NCBI GenBank assembly: GCA_900541745.1
Contig: UQLA01000019.1
Coordinates: forward strand, 1-43,434
Length of the DNA stretch: 43,434 bases
Direction: 5' to 3'
Source of the DNA: an uncultured Collinsella sp.
GTDB lineage: Bacteria; Actinomycetota; Coriobacteriia; Coriobacteriales; Coriobacteriaceae
Part shown: in pieces, positions 31,316-41,338 of the stretch
Layout of the letters: each line of letters opens with the position of its first letter
Position numbering within the stretch: position 1 is the first letter of the stretch
Notes under the pieces: model-generated
The model's input: only the letters and a program-made list of their open reading frames with translations
Databases searched by the model: none
Told to the model about the DNA's origin: nothing
Program-made: the position numbers and the translations under genes

Positions 31316-32734
31316 TTAAGCGTCTTTCTTGGCAGTCAGATACTCGATGAACTCGGGGCCGACGGTCGTAACGTCACCGGCACCCATGGTGAGCAGCAGG
31401 TCGCCCTCGCCCACGAGCTTCTCAAGCTCCTGGTTGAGCTCAAGACGGCTGGAGCAGTACACGACCTCCTTGCCGGGGTGCTTGGCGCGAACGGTATCTG
31501 CGAGCATCTTGGAGGTAACGCCCGGAATCGGCATCTCGCCGGCGGAGAACACATCGATCAGCAGCAGCTTATCGGCGTTGGCAAAGGCATCGGCAAAGTC
31601 ATCGCACAGAGCCTGCAGGCGCGAATAGCGGTGCGGCTGGAACACGACGTCGACATGCTTGTAGCCCAGCGAAGAGGCAGCAGCGAGCGTCGCCTTGATC
31701 TCGGTGGGATGATGGCCGTAATCGTCAACCACCGTGATGCCGTCGATATCGCCCACGTGGGTAAAGCGACGGCGGACACCCTCAAAACTCGAAAGTGCCT
31801 TAGCGGCGGCGTCGATATCGAGACCCAGGACATGGGCGACGGTCAAGACGGCCGTGGCGTTGAGCATGTTGTGACGACCGGGGTTGCTCTTAATCTCGAC
31901 AGCGTGCTCGGTGCCGTCCTCAAAGCGAACGATAAAGTCGCTCTGGATGCCCTTAACATCCGGATGTACGCAGACGATGTCGTTGTTCTCGGCAAAGCCA
32001 TAGGAAAGCACATGACGGCCCGTCGACTTGGCGAGCTCGACCAGATGCGGGTCCTCGCCGCAAACGATGACGGTGCCGTCCTCGCCCACCAGCCCCATAA
32101 ACTTGGCAAAGGTGGCCTCGATCTCCTCGATACCCGAGTAGTGATCGAGATGATCGGCCTCGACGTTGGTCACGATGACCACGTTGGGGTTTAGGAACAG
32201 GAACGAGCTGTCGGACTCGTCGGCCTCGGCGACAAAATAGTCGCCCGAGCCGTTCTTGCCGTTGGTGTCATAGCCCTCGACAATGCCACCGATCAAAAAG
32301 CTGGGGTCCAGACCCATGCGGTCGAGCATGGTGGCGCACATCGAAGAGGTCGTGGTCTTGCCGTGCGTGCCGGCGACGGCGACGGTGGTGTAGCCATGGC
32401 CCAGAGCCGAGAGCATCTTGGCGCGAGGCCACACGGGAATACCGAGCTCGCGGGCACGCACGAGCTCGGGGTTGGACTCGGGAATAGCGGTGGAGACAAC
32501 AACCACGTCGGGCTTGACCTCGTCGATCGTCGCAGCCTCGTGGCCCACGTGGACCTTCACGCCGGCGCGGGTAAGCTGGCGAATATAGCGCGACGTCTTA
32601 AGGTCGGAGCCGGTAACGGTATAACCGCGCTCGTGCAGGACGAGGGCGATGCCGCTCATGCCGGCGCCGCCGATACCGATAAAGTGGGCGCTCTTGAACT
32701 CGGGCGCGGAGGTTGCAGTCTGGGAATCAGCCAT
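31316..32734 (-). CDS. murC: UDP-N-acetylmuramate--L-alanine ligase
   Basis: ATP-dependent ligase that adds the first amino acid of the stem peptide. Of 472 residues, the N-terminal UDP-binding domain has FIGIGGAGMSGIA, the ATP loop is VAGTHGKTTTSSM (near 110), then FLFLNPNVVIVTNVEADHLDHY and VVDDYGHHPTEIKATL. AAGGAG stands 11 nt before the ATG at 32734; an in-frame GTG at 32761 lacks a site. It lies 97 bp downstream of murG. Confidence 0.97.
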   Translation of the reverse strand: MADSQTATSAPEFKSAHFIGIGGAGMSGIALVLHERGYTVTGSDLKTSRYIRQLTRAGVKVHVGHEAATIDEVKPDVVVVSTAIPESNPELVRARELGIPVWPRAKMLSALGHGYTTVAVAGTHGKTTTSSMCATMLDRMGLDPSFLIGGIVEGYDTNGKNGSGDYFVAEADESDSSFLFLNPNVVIVTNVEADHLDHYSGIEEIEATFAKFMGLVGEDGTVIVCGEDPHLVELAKSTGRHVLSYGFAENNDIVCVHPDVKGIQSDFIVRFEDGTEHAVEIKSNPGRHNMLNATAVLTVAHVLGLDIDAAAKALSSFEGVRRRFTHVGDIDGITVVDDYGHHPTEIKATLAAASSLGYKHVDVVFQPHRYSRLQALCDDFADAFANADKLLLIDVFSAGEMPIPGVTSKMLADTVRAKHPGKEVVYCSSRLELNQELEKLVGEGDLLLTMGAGDVTTVGPEFIEYLTAKKDA

Positions 32735-32831
32735 GTGCTCGTGTACTCCTTGCGTAAACACTGCCTGTAATCCGTTAACTGTACCGCACCTACCGCATCC
32801 GCGCGAGGGCGACCGGCGATATCCCGTCTAA

Positions 32832-33947
32832 CTAACGCAATCCCTCTACCGCATCGGCCAAAAGTGCGGCGGCACGGTCCTGGGCCAAGCCGCGCGCCGC
32901 CTGACGCATGGCATCACGCGCCGCAGCGTCATCGATCAGGTGCAGCAGCTCGTCGGCAAAGGCAGGGGCATCGATATCGGCATCGGCGCATAGCACGCCG
33001 GCACCGGCATCGACCAGGTAACGCGCATTCGTGGTCTGGTGGTCGGCCGTGGCGTGCGGATACGGCACGAGTACCGAGGGCACGGCAAGCGCGGCGATCT
33101 CGGCCACGCTCGAGGCACCGGAACGCGAGAGCACCAAATCGGCCGCGGCCAGCATATCGCCCATGTTGTCGATGTAGGGCTGGACACGATAGCGCTTCGC
33201 CTCCTCGGGCGTCAGCGCCAAAGCGCGCTCGGTCTCGTCAAAGCCGTCGGCACCCGTCGAATGCAAAATGTAGAGATTCTCGCGGGTCAGCAGCTCACTC
33301 TTGAGCGAGGCAACGCGCTCGTTGAGATGCTGGGCACCGAGCGAACCACCAAAGACGAGCAGAAGCGTCGCGTCCTCGGGCACACCGAGCGTCTTGCGAC
33401 CGCGAGCGCGATCGCCCTCGATCACCGAACGACGCACAGGATTGCCCGTCATGAGCACATGGTCGGGGTCGCCCTCGCGCTCAAAGACAGCGCGGGCCGC
33501 AGGTACCGAAATGCACACGCGGGCGGCATGTGAGTTCATCATCTTGTTGGCCAGACCCGGAACAGAGTTCTGCTCATGCAGCAGATACGGAACGCCGGCG
33601 CCCTTGCACCAACCCAGCAGCGGGACCTCAACGTAAGCACCAAAGCCGATAGCGGCATCGGGCTTACCGACCTTCGAGAAGTGACTGGCAAGCGCGCGCT
33701 TCGCCTTGTTGACGCGCCACAGCGAGGTCAGCGCCGTCCAGGGACGGGAGCGATCGAAACCCGTGACCGTGATGGGCACAAAATCGAATCCGGCCTCGGG
33801 AACCAGACGACCCTCGAGCTTGCGCGATTGGCCCACGAACACAACGCGATGACCGCGGTCACGCAGCTCCTCGGCCAAGGCGAGCGCGGGGTTGATATGT
33901 CCTGCCGTGCCGCCAGCTGCAATAGCAACGGTCATCTTATCGGTCAT
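32832..33947 (-). CDS. murG: Lipid II synthase (GlcNAc transferase MurG)
   Basis: Peripheral membrane glycosyltransferase that transfers GlcNAc to lipid I. Of 371 residues, the glycine-rich loop IAAGGTAGHINPALALAEEL is followed by the second donor-binding region VLVFGGSLGAQHLNERV-like block (LLVFGGSLGAQ) and SGASSVAEIAALAVPSVLVPYP near 265-285. AAGGGAT precedes the ATG at 33947. The first 11 bp overlap the end of ftsW, so the flippase/polymerase and MurG are translated in a coupled way. Confidence 0.97.
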   Translation of the reverse strand: MTDKMTVAIAAGGTAGHINPALALAEELRDRGHRVVFVGQSRKLEGRLVPEAGFDFVPITVTGFDRSRPWTALTSLWRVNKAKRALASHFSKVGKPDAAIGFGAYVEVPLLGWCKGAGVPYLLHEQNSVPGLANKMMNSHAARVCISVPAARAVFEREGDPDHVLMTGNPVRRSVIEGDRARGRKTLGVPEDATLLLVFGGSLGAQHLNERVASLKSELLTRENLYILHSTGADGFDETERALALTPEEAKRYRVQPYIDNMGDMLAAADLVLSRSGASSVAEIAALAVPSVLVPYPHATADHQTTNARYLVDAGAGVLCADADIDAPAFADELLHLIDDAAARDAMRQAARGLAQDRAAALLADAVEGLR

Positions 33948-35457
33948 GGTAATCCCTTCGTACACGCGGCCCCTGGTCATCGGTGCGCAAACGCGCCGAC
34001 GGGTCCGAATTCAAATCGATTCGATTATATCCGCCGCCCGCATTGCGAGGACTGGGGCGCTGAGGACGACCTTGCGGTGCCGTTCGCTGACGCGGACGGG
34101 CTGCCGGCTCGGTCGCAGAGCCATCCAGGACGGTAAAACCGTTACGCGAAGATCGCTCGCCGCGCACGTGGGGCACGCCGGCGGTACTCTCATCCATAAC
34201 GGCAAAGCTCTCGCGGCGACGGTCGTACTCATCGCGACGGGCGCTCTCATACGAAACGCGCAGGATCAGACCGGCGAGCATAAGCGACACAATAATCGAG
34301 GAGCCGCCGTAGCTAATAAACGGCAGCGGCTTGCCCGTCATGGGAAACACATTGAGAATGCCCAGCGCGTTGATCAAAAACTGCACCGCAAGGATGACCG
34401 CGGAACCCGATGCCATAAGTGCTCCGCGACGGTCGGTCGCCTGCTCGGCAATGCGAAACGCCGAGTAGATCAGCATCGCAAACACCAAGAAGAACAGCAC
34501 GGTTCCGATAAAGCCAACTTCCTCGCCGATAATAGCCAAGATGTAGTCGTTATGCGCCTCGGGCAAATACGAGTACTTCATGGTGGAGTTGCCGATACCG
34601 CGACCGAACAGGCCGCCCGAGGCAAACGCCATGATGGCAAGCGTGGCCTGATAGCCGTCGCCATATTCGTCTGCCCAAGGATTCCAAGCAACCTCGACAC
34701 GCGTCATACGATACGGCTCGGCGATAAGGGCGATCGCAATGACGGCGATGCCGGCAACGACCGTCCAAACGATATATTTGGGGTCCAATCCCGCAAACAA
34801 CGCCATGCACATGAGGGTCAGCAAGATGATCAGAACGGTGCCAAAATCGGGCTGAACAAAGATCAGAAAGAGCGAAATGCCCAGGTAGATGCCCATGTTG
34901 CGAAGAAACTCGTTGATGTTGCCGCCGGGCGAAAAGATGCGGTCGAGCATGATGGCCGAATACGCGATGGCGAACGGCTTTAAAAACTCAGACGGCTGGA
35001 ACTGAATACCGGCGATGTTGAGCCAGCGCGTGGCGCCACGACTGCCGCTACCCATAAAGAACACCAGAACCAGTAGCCCTATCATTCCCATGAGGAAGAT
35101 CCTGAGCACGTCTTCCCCAAACCAACTGTCCGGCAAGATGCGCACGATGGCAACCATAGCCAGCACGCCAACTCCGGCAAACGCGGCTTGTCGAAACAGG
35201 AAAAACGTCGCCGAACCATTCTCGTGCAGTGCCTCGACCGAAGATGCCGAGTACACCATCAGCAAGCCAAAGCAAACCAAGCTAAACAGGCACGCCATAA
35301 ATATCAAACGGGGGCGCATGATGCGGGCGGGGACGCCGGCAATATAGCGCTCACTGAACGTCTGCCCGCCGCGTCCGGAACGCGGCGTACTACGCAGCGA
35401 GGAAGCACGGTCCGAGTCGGGCCTCCTCATATCACTTCGGGGGCTCTCCTCTCTCAC
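33937..35457 (-). CDS. ftsW: Septal peptidoglycan glycosyltransferase FtsW
   Basis: SEDS-family polymerase of the divisome, working with FtsI. About 506 residues and ten membrane helices between about 48 and 420, flanked by hydrophilic ends. Family blocks are GSGSRGATRWLNIAGIQFQPSEFLK, here cited as the catalytic region near 135-160, YGDGYQATLAIMAFASGG, LPEAHNDYILAIIGEEVGFIG and FPMTGKPLPFISYGGSS. The C-terminal tail of about 90 residues is basic and Arg-rich. Start choice: GTG at 35457 has AGGGG 6 nt upstream, better than TTG at 35463 or ATG at 35430. Confidence 0.95.
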   Translation of the reverse strand: MREESPRSDMRRPDSDRASSLRSTPRSGRGGQTFSERYIAGVPARIMRPRLIFMACLFSLVCFGLLMVYSASSVEALHENGSATFFLFRQAAFAGVGVLAMVAIVRILPDSWFGEDVLRIFLMGMIGLLVLVFFMGSGSRGATRWLNIAGIQFQPSEFLKPFAIAYSAIMLDRIFSPGGNINEFLRNMGIYLGISLFLIFVQPDFGTVLIILLTLMCMALFAGLDPKYIVWTVVAGIAVIAIALIAEPYRMTRVEVAWNPWADEYGDGYQATLAIMAFASGGLFGRGIGNSTMKYSYLPEAHNDYILAIIGEEVGFIGTVLFFLVFAMLIYSAFRIAEQATDRRGALMASGSAVILAVQFLINALGILNVFPMTGKPLPFISYGGSSIIVSLMLAGLILRVSYESARRDEYDRRRESFAVMDESTAGVPHVRGERSSRNGFTVLDGSATEPAARPRQRTAPQGRPQRPSPRNAGGGYNRIDLNSDPSARLRTDDQGPRVRRDYHDR

Positions 35458-35466
35458 CGGCAACCC

Positions 35467-36873
35467 CTATTCCGTTTGCGATTTCGCTGCTGCGGCAAGC
35501 TGGGCAACGTAGTCCTTAAACACGCGGCCGCGCTCCTCGTAGCCCGAGAACTCGTCAAACGAAGAGCAGGCGGGCGAAAGCAGGATCACGTCGCCGCGGC
35601 TCGAGAGTGAGCGGGCAACGTCAACGGCATCGCGCAGATCATCGGCCTGGGCGATATCCACGTCACCATCGACATCGGCCTCGTCCATAGCGGCGGTAAA
35701 GCGCTCGCGCGCATCGCCAAAGCAAACGACCGAGCGCACGTTGTCCATAACGACGCGGGCAAAGTCCGCAAGCGGCGTACCCTTATCGTGGCCGCCGAGC
35801 AGCAAAATCACATCGTCGTCGGGAAACGCCGTCAGGGCCTTTTCGACTGCATCGGTGTTCGTTGCCTTGGAATCGTTGACGTAGCGCACGCCATCGATCT
35901 CGCCGCAGGGTTCCACGCGGTGTTCGAGTGGCTGGAACGATGCCAAACCGCGGCAAATGCCCTCGGGATCGGCACCGACGGCCAGAGCAGCCGTGGCGGC
36001 ACATAGGGCATTGATGACATTGTGATGGCCCGAGATCTTGAGCTCGGACGTGGCGACAAGCTGGGTCTCGACGCCCTTCAGGCGCACGACCATCTTGCCG
36101 TCGCGCACAAAGGCGGCGTCTGCACCCTCGGGCTCGTCAAAAGCGACCTTGCAGATGCGGCGACCCGGTGTGTAGATGTACTCATCGAACTCATGGATGC
36201 CGGCATCCTCGACGTCGATAACCACGAGGTCGTCGTCGACCATATTCTCGAACAACTTGATCTTGGCAAGCGCATAGTTCTTGTGGCTCTTGTGCCAGCC
36301 CAGGTGGTCGGGCGTGATGTTGAGCAGTACCGCCACGCGAGGATGAAGCTCGGCGGTCGTAGCAATCTGATAACTCGACAGCTCGGCCACAAACCACTCA
36401 TTGTGTGCGCGGCCGTCGATCTCGTTCACCGGCGGCTCACCGATATTGCCGACGGCCACGCTGGCTTCACCGGCGGCCTTGAGCAGATAATCGGTCAGCG
36501 ACGTGGTAGTTGTCTTGCCGTTGGTGCCCGTGATGGCGATCCAATTGTGGGGAGACAGGCGATAGGCAAACTCGGGCTCGCCCATAATCTGAGCGGCATG
36601 CTCACGCCCAGCCTTAAAGAAGGCCGAGAACTCCGAGATACCCGGGCATGTCACGCACACGTCATAGGTACCCTCGACCTGCTCGGTGCCGTAGACAAAC
36701 GACGCGCCCTGCGCCTCGAGCGCACGCGTGGCTTCATTGGGCTCGGAGTTACCGCCGCCATACACGGTCGTGGCGCTCACGCGCTCGGGGTGAGCCAACG
36801 CCCAACGGGCGACATCGAGACCGGATTTACCCTGCCCCAAAACAAGCAGGCCAAAGACATTAGCAAGAGGCAT
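35467..36873 (-). CDS. murD: UDP-N-acetylmuramoyl-L-alanine--D-glutamate ligase
   Basis: Adds D-glutamate to the stem peptide. Of 468 residues, FGLLVLGQGKSGLDVARWAL is the N-terminal UDP-binding part. The ATP loop is AITGTNGKTTTTSLTDYLL, with LLNITPDHLGWHKSHKNYA and YVNDSKATNTDAVEKAL following, the last with the family's catalytic Asn/Asp. A C-terminal LLSPACSSFDEFSGYEERG is strongly MurD-like. It starts 9 bp after the mraY stop with only a weak ribosome-binding site. Confidence 0.97.
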   Translation of the reverse strand: MPLANVFGLLVLGQGKSGLDVARWALAHPERVSATTVYGGGNSEPNEATRALEAQGASFVYGTEQVEGTYDVCVTCPGISEFSAFFKAGREHAAQIMGEPEFAYRLSPHNWIAITGTNGKTTTTSLTDYLLKAAGEASVAVGNIGEPPVNEIDGRAHNEWFVAELSSYQIATTAELHPRVAVLLNITPDHLGWHKSHKNYALAKIKLFENMVDDDLVVIDVEDAGIHEFDEYIYTPGRRICKVAFDEPEGADAAFVRDGKMVVRLKGVETQLVATSELKISGHHNVINALCAATAALAVGADPEGICRGLASFQPLEHRVEPCGEIDGVRYVNDSKATNTDAVEKALTAFPDDDVILLLGGHDKGTPLADFARVVMDNVRSVVCFGDARERFTAAMDEADVDGDVDIAQADDLRDAVDVARSLSSRGDVILLSPACSSFDEFSGYEERGRVFKDYVAQLAAAAKSQTE

Positions 36874-36882
36874 GAAAGACCA

Positions 36883-37902
36883 CTATCCCAACTGGAAGAA
36901 CAGGGCGAGGCCAACGGCGCCAAAGGCCGCGGCGATAATCCAAAAACGGATAACGACCTTGGTCTCGGCCCAGCCCTTCTTTTCGAAATGATGATGAATG
37001 GGCGCCATAAGGAAGACGCGCTTGTGCGTAAAGTGGAAATAGACAACCTGGATCATGACCGACAGCGTCTCGACGATAAACAGACCGCCGATGATGAGGG
37101 AAACGACTTCGGTGTTGGTCATGATGGAGGTGCAGGCAAAAGCGGCACCCAGGGCAAGCGAGCCGGTATCGCCCATAAAGATGCTCGCCGGGTAGCAATT
37201 GAACCACAAAAAGCCCAGGCAGGCACCGGCGCACGCCGTGCAGAAGATGGACAGGTTCACGTCACCGTGCAAAAACGCCATGGCGGCCATGGCGAGCATG
37301 GCAATCATGGAAGTGCCACCGGCAAGGCCGTCCAGACCATCGGTCAGGTTCACGGCATTGGAAAGACCGGCGATCATCAGCCAGCAAAATACAATGTAGA
37401 GCCACGGGAACGAAAGGCCGCAGATGGTGGTCGAAAGAACACCGAGGTCAATCGTCAGGCCGCCGGGAAAACGAATCTCGGGGGCGACGCCGCACCAATT
37501 GACGGCGAGCACGGTAAAAGTGACGCAGATAATGGTCAGACCGATCATCTTGGCGTGAGGCGTCAGGCCGAGCGAGCGACCATGCGTGACGGAGGTCAGG
37601 TCGTCGATGAGACCCAGAACGCCGGTGGCCAGCGTGGCAAGCAGCACGAGCACGAGCTCGGTAGTGAGCTTGCCCATCAGCAGGCAGGTCAGCGAGATCG
37701 CGACAAGGATGATGACACCGCCCATGGTCGGCGTACCCTGTTTAATCAAATGACGCTTGGGGCCGTCGGCTCGGACCTGCTGGCCGATACCCTCGACCTT
37801 CAGCAGCTTAATCCACCACGGCATAAGCAGCAACGCAATGGCGGCAGCGATGCCAAGTCCCAAAAAGGCCTGATACGTAGGATACGAGGGATTGCCGAAC
37901 AT
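36883..37902 (-). CDS. mraY: Phospho-MurNAc-pentapeptide transferase
   Basis: Integral membrane enzyme that makes lipid I from UDP-MurNAc-pentapeptide and undecaprenyl phosphate. Of 339 residues and about ten helices, KQGTPTMGGVIILV is the first cytoplasmic motif. NLTDGLDGLAGGTSM carries the catalytic aspartates, then FLWFNCYPASIFMGDTGSLALG and the HHHFEKKGWAETKVV loop with its three histidines. It starts 3 bp after the murF stop, with AAGGTGTG just upstream. Confidence 0.97.
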   Translation of the reverse strand: MFGNPSYPTYQAFLGLGIAAAIALLLMPWWIKLLKVEGIGQQVRADGPKRHLIKQGTPTMGGVIILVAISLTCLLMGKLTTELVLVLLATLATGVLGLIDDLTSVTHGRSLGLTPHAKMIGLTIICVTFTVLAVNWCGVAPEIRFPGGLTIDLGVLSTTICGLSFPWLYIVFCWLMIAGLSNAVNLTDGLDGLAGGTSMIAMLAMAAMAFLHGDVNLSIFCTACAGACLGFLWFNCYPASIFMGDTGSLALGAAFACTSIMTNTEVVSLIIGGLFIVETLSVMIQVVYFHFTHKRVFLMAPIHHHFEKKGWAETKVVIRFWIIAAAFGAVGLALFFQLG

Positions 37903-37905
37903 GGG

Positions 37906-39330
37906 CTAGCACACACCTTCCACAAAGCGGTCGAGCTCAACAAAACGGGAACCCTTGACCAGTACAACATCATGATTTTCAAGCGCGCCGCCCATGCGGT
38001 CGAGCACCTGCTGATAATCGGAGAACACCTGGATGCGGTCCTCATCCATACCCATCATACGTGCGGCATCGGCCATGAGCTGAGCCAGCTCGCCGCCGAC
38101 GCACGCGAGCATGTCGAGCTTCTTGGCGGCGGCATAGGCGCCCACGAGCTCATGCATGCGGGGAGCCTCGTCGCCCATCTCGCCCATCTCGCCCAGGATC
38201 GCCATGCGCGAACCGTCACATGAAAGCGAGCACAGCAAATCGAGGCCGGCAGCCATAGACTCGGCACTGGCGTTATAGGAGTCGTCGATGATGCGCGCTC
38301 CGCTCTTGGCGCGCTTGATCTCCTGGCGGTGGCCGGTGATCGTAAGACCCCTAAAGGCAGCATCGATCTGCTCGGGCGTCACGCCCAGACGATAGGCGAC
38401 CGCGGCGGCCTTGACGGCATTGGGCACGGACTGCACGCCGGGAATGGCCAGCATGGTATCGACCGTGTCGCCCTGACCAAAGTCGAGCGTAAAGACCGGA
38501 TGGCCCTCGTCGTCGACGCGAATGTCGCGTGCGCGGACCTCGTCGTCGTCCGAGACACCGGCCAGCATCACGTCAATACCCGCAGGCTGGGCGAACGCAT
38601 CGCGAATGAACGGCGTAAAGTCGTCCTCGCCGCCCAACACCAGCAACGGCGAGAAGTCGCCGGCGGCGCACATGCCCTGGACAATCTCGGACTTGGCGCG
38701 GGCGATGTTCTCGCGGCTGCCCAGAATACCGATATGGGAGGTTCCGATCTTGCTCACGATGGCAAGATTGGGGTTGGCAGACTGGGACAGGCGCTCAATC
38801 TCATGAAAATGGTTCATGCCCATCTCGAGCACCAGAACCTCGGTATCGGCCGGAGCGGAAAGCACCGTGAGCGGCATGCCGATCAGGTTGTTGAAATTGC
38901 CCTTCGTGGCCCAGACGCGATAACGCTTGGCGAGCACGGCGGCGAGCACGTCCTTGGTCGTCGTCTTGCCAATCGAACCGGTAATGCCGACGACCAGGCA
39001 GCCAAGCTCCAAGCGATATACATGCGCCAGGCGCAGCAAGAACTCCTCGGGGTCGTCGGTCAGCAAGATGGCGCATCCCTTGTCCTGCGCCAGCGAAACC
39101 AGCTCGGCATCGGGTTCGCGCGTCATCACGACGGCACCGGCACCCGACTCGATGGCACGGGAGGCAAAATCATTGCCGTCGACCTTTTCGCCGGGGAAGG
39201 CGACAAAGATCGTCCCCTCCTCGACCTGACGCGAGTCGATAACGCACCCGCGGCATACCCGATCGACTTCTTCCGTCACGGTTCGGGCCCCCGTTGAGGC
39301 CGCGAGGTTGTTGACGGCGATCTCTATCAT
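37906..39330 (-). CDS. murF: UDP-MurNAc-tripeptide--D-alanyl-D-alanine ligase
   Basis: Adds D-Ala-D-Ala to complete the pentapeptide. Of 474 residues, the ATP loop is VGITGSIGKTTTKDVLAAVL, with FNNLIGMPLTVLSA and LEMGMNHFHEIERLS typical of MurF, and IIDDSYNASAESMAAGL before the C-terminal domain. GGGGAG precedes the ATG. It follows ftsI by 125 bp, where murE stands in most dcw clusters. The gap has a TACAAT box on the minus strand, so murF may also have its own promoter. Confidence 0.96.
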   Translation of the reverse strand: MIEIAVNNLAASTGARTVTEEVDRVCRGCVIDSRQVEEGTIFVAFPGEKVDGNDFASRAIESGAGAVVMTREPDAELVSLAQDKGCAILLTDDPEEFLLRLAHVYRLELGCLVVGITGSIGKTTTKDVLAAVLAKRYRVWATKGNFNNLIGMPLTVLSAPADTEVLVLEMGMNHFHEIERLSQSANPNLAIVSKIGTSHIGILGSRENIARAKSEIVQGMCAAGDFSPLLVLGGEDDFTPFIRDAFAQPAGIDVMLAGVSDDDEVRARDIRVDDEGHPVFTLDFGQGDTVDTMLAIPGVQSVPNAVKAAAVAYRLGVTPEQIDAAFRGLTITGHRQEIKRAKSGARIIDDSYNASAESMAAGLDLLCSLSCDGSRMAILGEMGEMGDEAPRMHELVGAYAAAKKLDMLACVGGELAQLMADAARMMGMDEDRIQVFSDYQQVLDRMGGALENHDVVLVKGSRFVELDRFVEGVC

Positions 39331-39455
39331 TGCAGCTCCCCTGTAAACCTAATATTGCTATCGGCGTATTGTATCCCAGTGCCATGCGCGCGTGGTGCAG
39401 GGCATGTGAACACCCTTCAGATCAAACGGCAGACCACGCTCAAGATTGTAACCCC

Positions 39456-41321
39456 CTACTTCGTGCGCGGGATACCCAGCACGTCGAGCGCGTTGGCCAT
39501 AATGGACTGGAATGGCACCGCGGCGGCATCCGAGCCGCTCGGCGTTCCATCGAGTGTGATGTAGCACAGCACCTTGGGCGATTGTGCCGGCGCAAAGCCC
39601 ATAAAGGACGACATGTAGTTCTCCTTGAGGTAACCGCCGTTCTCGTCAGCACGCTCGGCCGTACCGGTCTTGCCCGCCACGTCATAGCCATCGACCGCAC
39701 CGCCAACGCCCGTGCCTTCGGACACGACCGTCTGCATGCACGATGTCACCTGGGCGGCAGCGTCCTCCGAAATCGCGCGCTCGCCTTCGCCCCAGTCCTT
39801 CTCATCGCCCTTGCTGGACTTATAGAAGTGCGGAGTCATCATCACGCCGCCGTTCGCGATGCCGCCCACGGCACGTGCGACCTCAATCGGCGAGACGGAC
39901 AGCGCCTGGCCAAAGCTCATCGAGCCCAGCGTGGCGCCGTCGTACTGGTCGCGCTCCTTGACGATGCCCAGGCTCTCACCCGGAAAATCGACACCGGAGC
40001 TATGACCGATACCCCACTTGTCCACATAGGTGGCAAAATCATCGGCACCGATCTTGCGTCCCACCAGGACAAAGCCCACATTGGACGAACGGCGCATCAT
40101 CTCGCGCACGTCCATGGTCATGGTGTAGTCGCGCTTATCGGCGTCGGTAACGGTGTCGTCGCCAACCTTAATGCTCGCCGGCACCTCAAACGACGTGCTC
40201 GAACGCACGGCACCCAAGTCGAAGCCGGCACCGGCCACGAGCGTCTTAAAGACCGAGCCGGGCTCGTAGGCATCGGTAACCAGGCGCAAGTTCATGTCCT
40301 CGGTCTTGGCGTTTTCCAGATCGGTCTGGTCATATGTCGGATACGAGCATGCCGCCAGAATCTCGCCCGTCGTGGGATCGGTGACCAGGGCCGAGCCATT
40401 CTTGGCCTTGGTCTTTTCGACCGCCTCGGCCAGGGCGTCCTCGGCGGCACGCTGGATATTGACATCGAGCGTCGTCACGATGTCCACGCCGTCAACCGCC
40501 GCCACCTTTTTATAGGCGCCGCCCGCGATATAGCTACCGTCCCTCGCCCGCTCGCGCACCAGCGAACCGTTGGTTCCGGTCAAAAGCTTGTTGTACTGTT
40601 TTTCGAGGCCCGTCAGACCGTCGTTGTCCACGTTTACCACGCCAAGCACCTGCGATGCCAGGTTGCCGTAGGGGTACACGCGCTTCATGGCCTGCTCAAA
40701 GAGCACGCCTGGCAGGTTCTTCTTCTCCAGCGCCGCGACATCGTCCTCGTCCACCTGGCGTTTGATATACACCCAGGTGCCATCCGACTCAACGAGCTCG
40801 CGACAGGTCTTTTTATCGATTCCCGTAGCTTTGACCAGCGCTGACACCGTCTTGTCAACGTCCTCGATAAGCTGAGGATTCACGGCGATGTTGCGACATT
40901 CGACCGACGACGTCAGCACGTTGCCGTTACGGTCGTAGATGGTACCGCGCTTGGCATATAGCGTCTGCGCGAGCAAGCGACGTGCATCGGCGCGGTCGCG
41001 TAGCTTATCGGCTTCCACGATTTGATAGTCGGCAAGGCGAAGGACGCCCAAACCCAAGCCAAACCCGATGAAGCCCATGACGGCTTTGCGACGGGGCAGC
41101 GGCGTGCCCGTGAGCCATTCGGTCGACGAGCTCTTGCGCGGTCTGGTGTTATGCATTTGAGGACCACTCGAGCCACGGAGACGCGACGCAGGGTCGTTGC
41201 CATAGGACGGCCTCGCGTTGTAAGATGGCCGACCCGTTCCTTGATAACCAGAACGTCCCCGCGATGAGGGACGTCCAGAACCGCGACCCCCGTCGGAGCC
41301 GCGGCGATAGTCATTTGTCAT
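39456..41321 (-). CDS. ftsI: Septal transpeptidase (class B PBP) FtsI
   Basis: Penicillin-binding protein that cross-links septal peptidoglycan with FtsW. Of 621 residues, a Gly/Arg/Ser-rich cytoplasmic tail (1-75) is followed by one membrane helix (about 79-98). The dimerisation/pedestal domain starts at KRGTIYDRNGNVL. The transpeptidase domain has S356-V-F-K (catalytic serine), S412-S-N and K551-T-G. No PASTA repeats follow. It starts 17 bp after the ftsL stop with a weak ribosome-binding site. Confidence 0.95.
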   Translation of the reverse strand: MTNDYRRGSDGGRGSGRPSSRGRSGYQGTGRPSYNARPSYGNDPASRLRGSSGPQMHNTRPRKSSSTEWLTGTPLPRRKAVMGFIGFGLGLGVLRLADYQIVEADKLRDRADARRLLAQTLYAKRGTIYDRNGNVLTSSVECRNIAVNPQLIEDVDKTVSALVKATGIDKKTCRELVESDGTWVYIKRQVDEDDVAALEKKNLPGVLFEQAMKRVYPYGNLASQVLGVVNVDNDGLTGLEKQYNKLLTGTNGSLVRERARDGSYIAGGAYKKVAAVDGVDIVTTLDVNIQRAAEDALAEAVEKTKAKNGSALVTDPTTGEILAACSYPTYDQTDLENAKTEDMNLRLVTDAYEPGSVFKTLVAGAGFDLGAVRSSTSFEVPASIKVGDDTVTDADKRDYTMTMDVREMMRRSSNVGFVLVGRKIGADDFATYVDKWGIGHSSGVDFPGESLGIVKERDQYDGATLGSMSFGQALSVSPIEVARAVGGIANGGVMMTPHFYKSSKGDEKDWGEGERAISEDAAAQVTSCMQTVVSEGTGVGGAVDGYDVAGKTGTAERADENGGYLKENYMSSFMGFAPAQSPKVLCYITLDGTPSGSDAAAVPFQSIMANALDVLGIPRTK

Positions 41322-41338
41322 ACTCAGCTACCGTCTTG

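Noticed and set aside
36022..38223. 733-codon plus-strand open frame opposite murD, mraY and murF
   Set aside because: It crosses three certain genes and gene borders, with low-complexity His/Gln/Arg composition typical of antisense frames.
39331..39455. A 15-codon ORF (MPCTTRAWHWDTIRR) before murF considered as another leader peptide
   Set aside because: Its AAGGGTG site is only fair, no amino-acid theme related to murF is evident, and no terminator-like stem follows.
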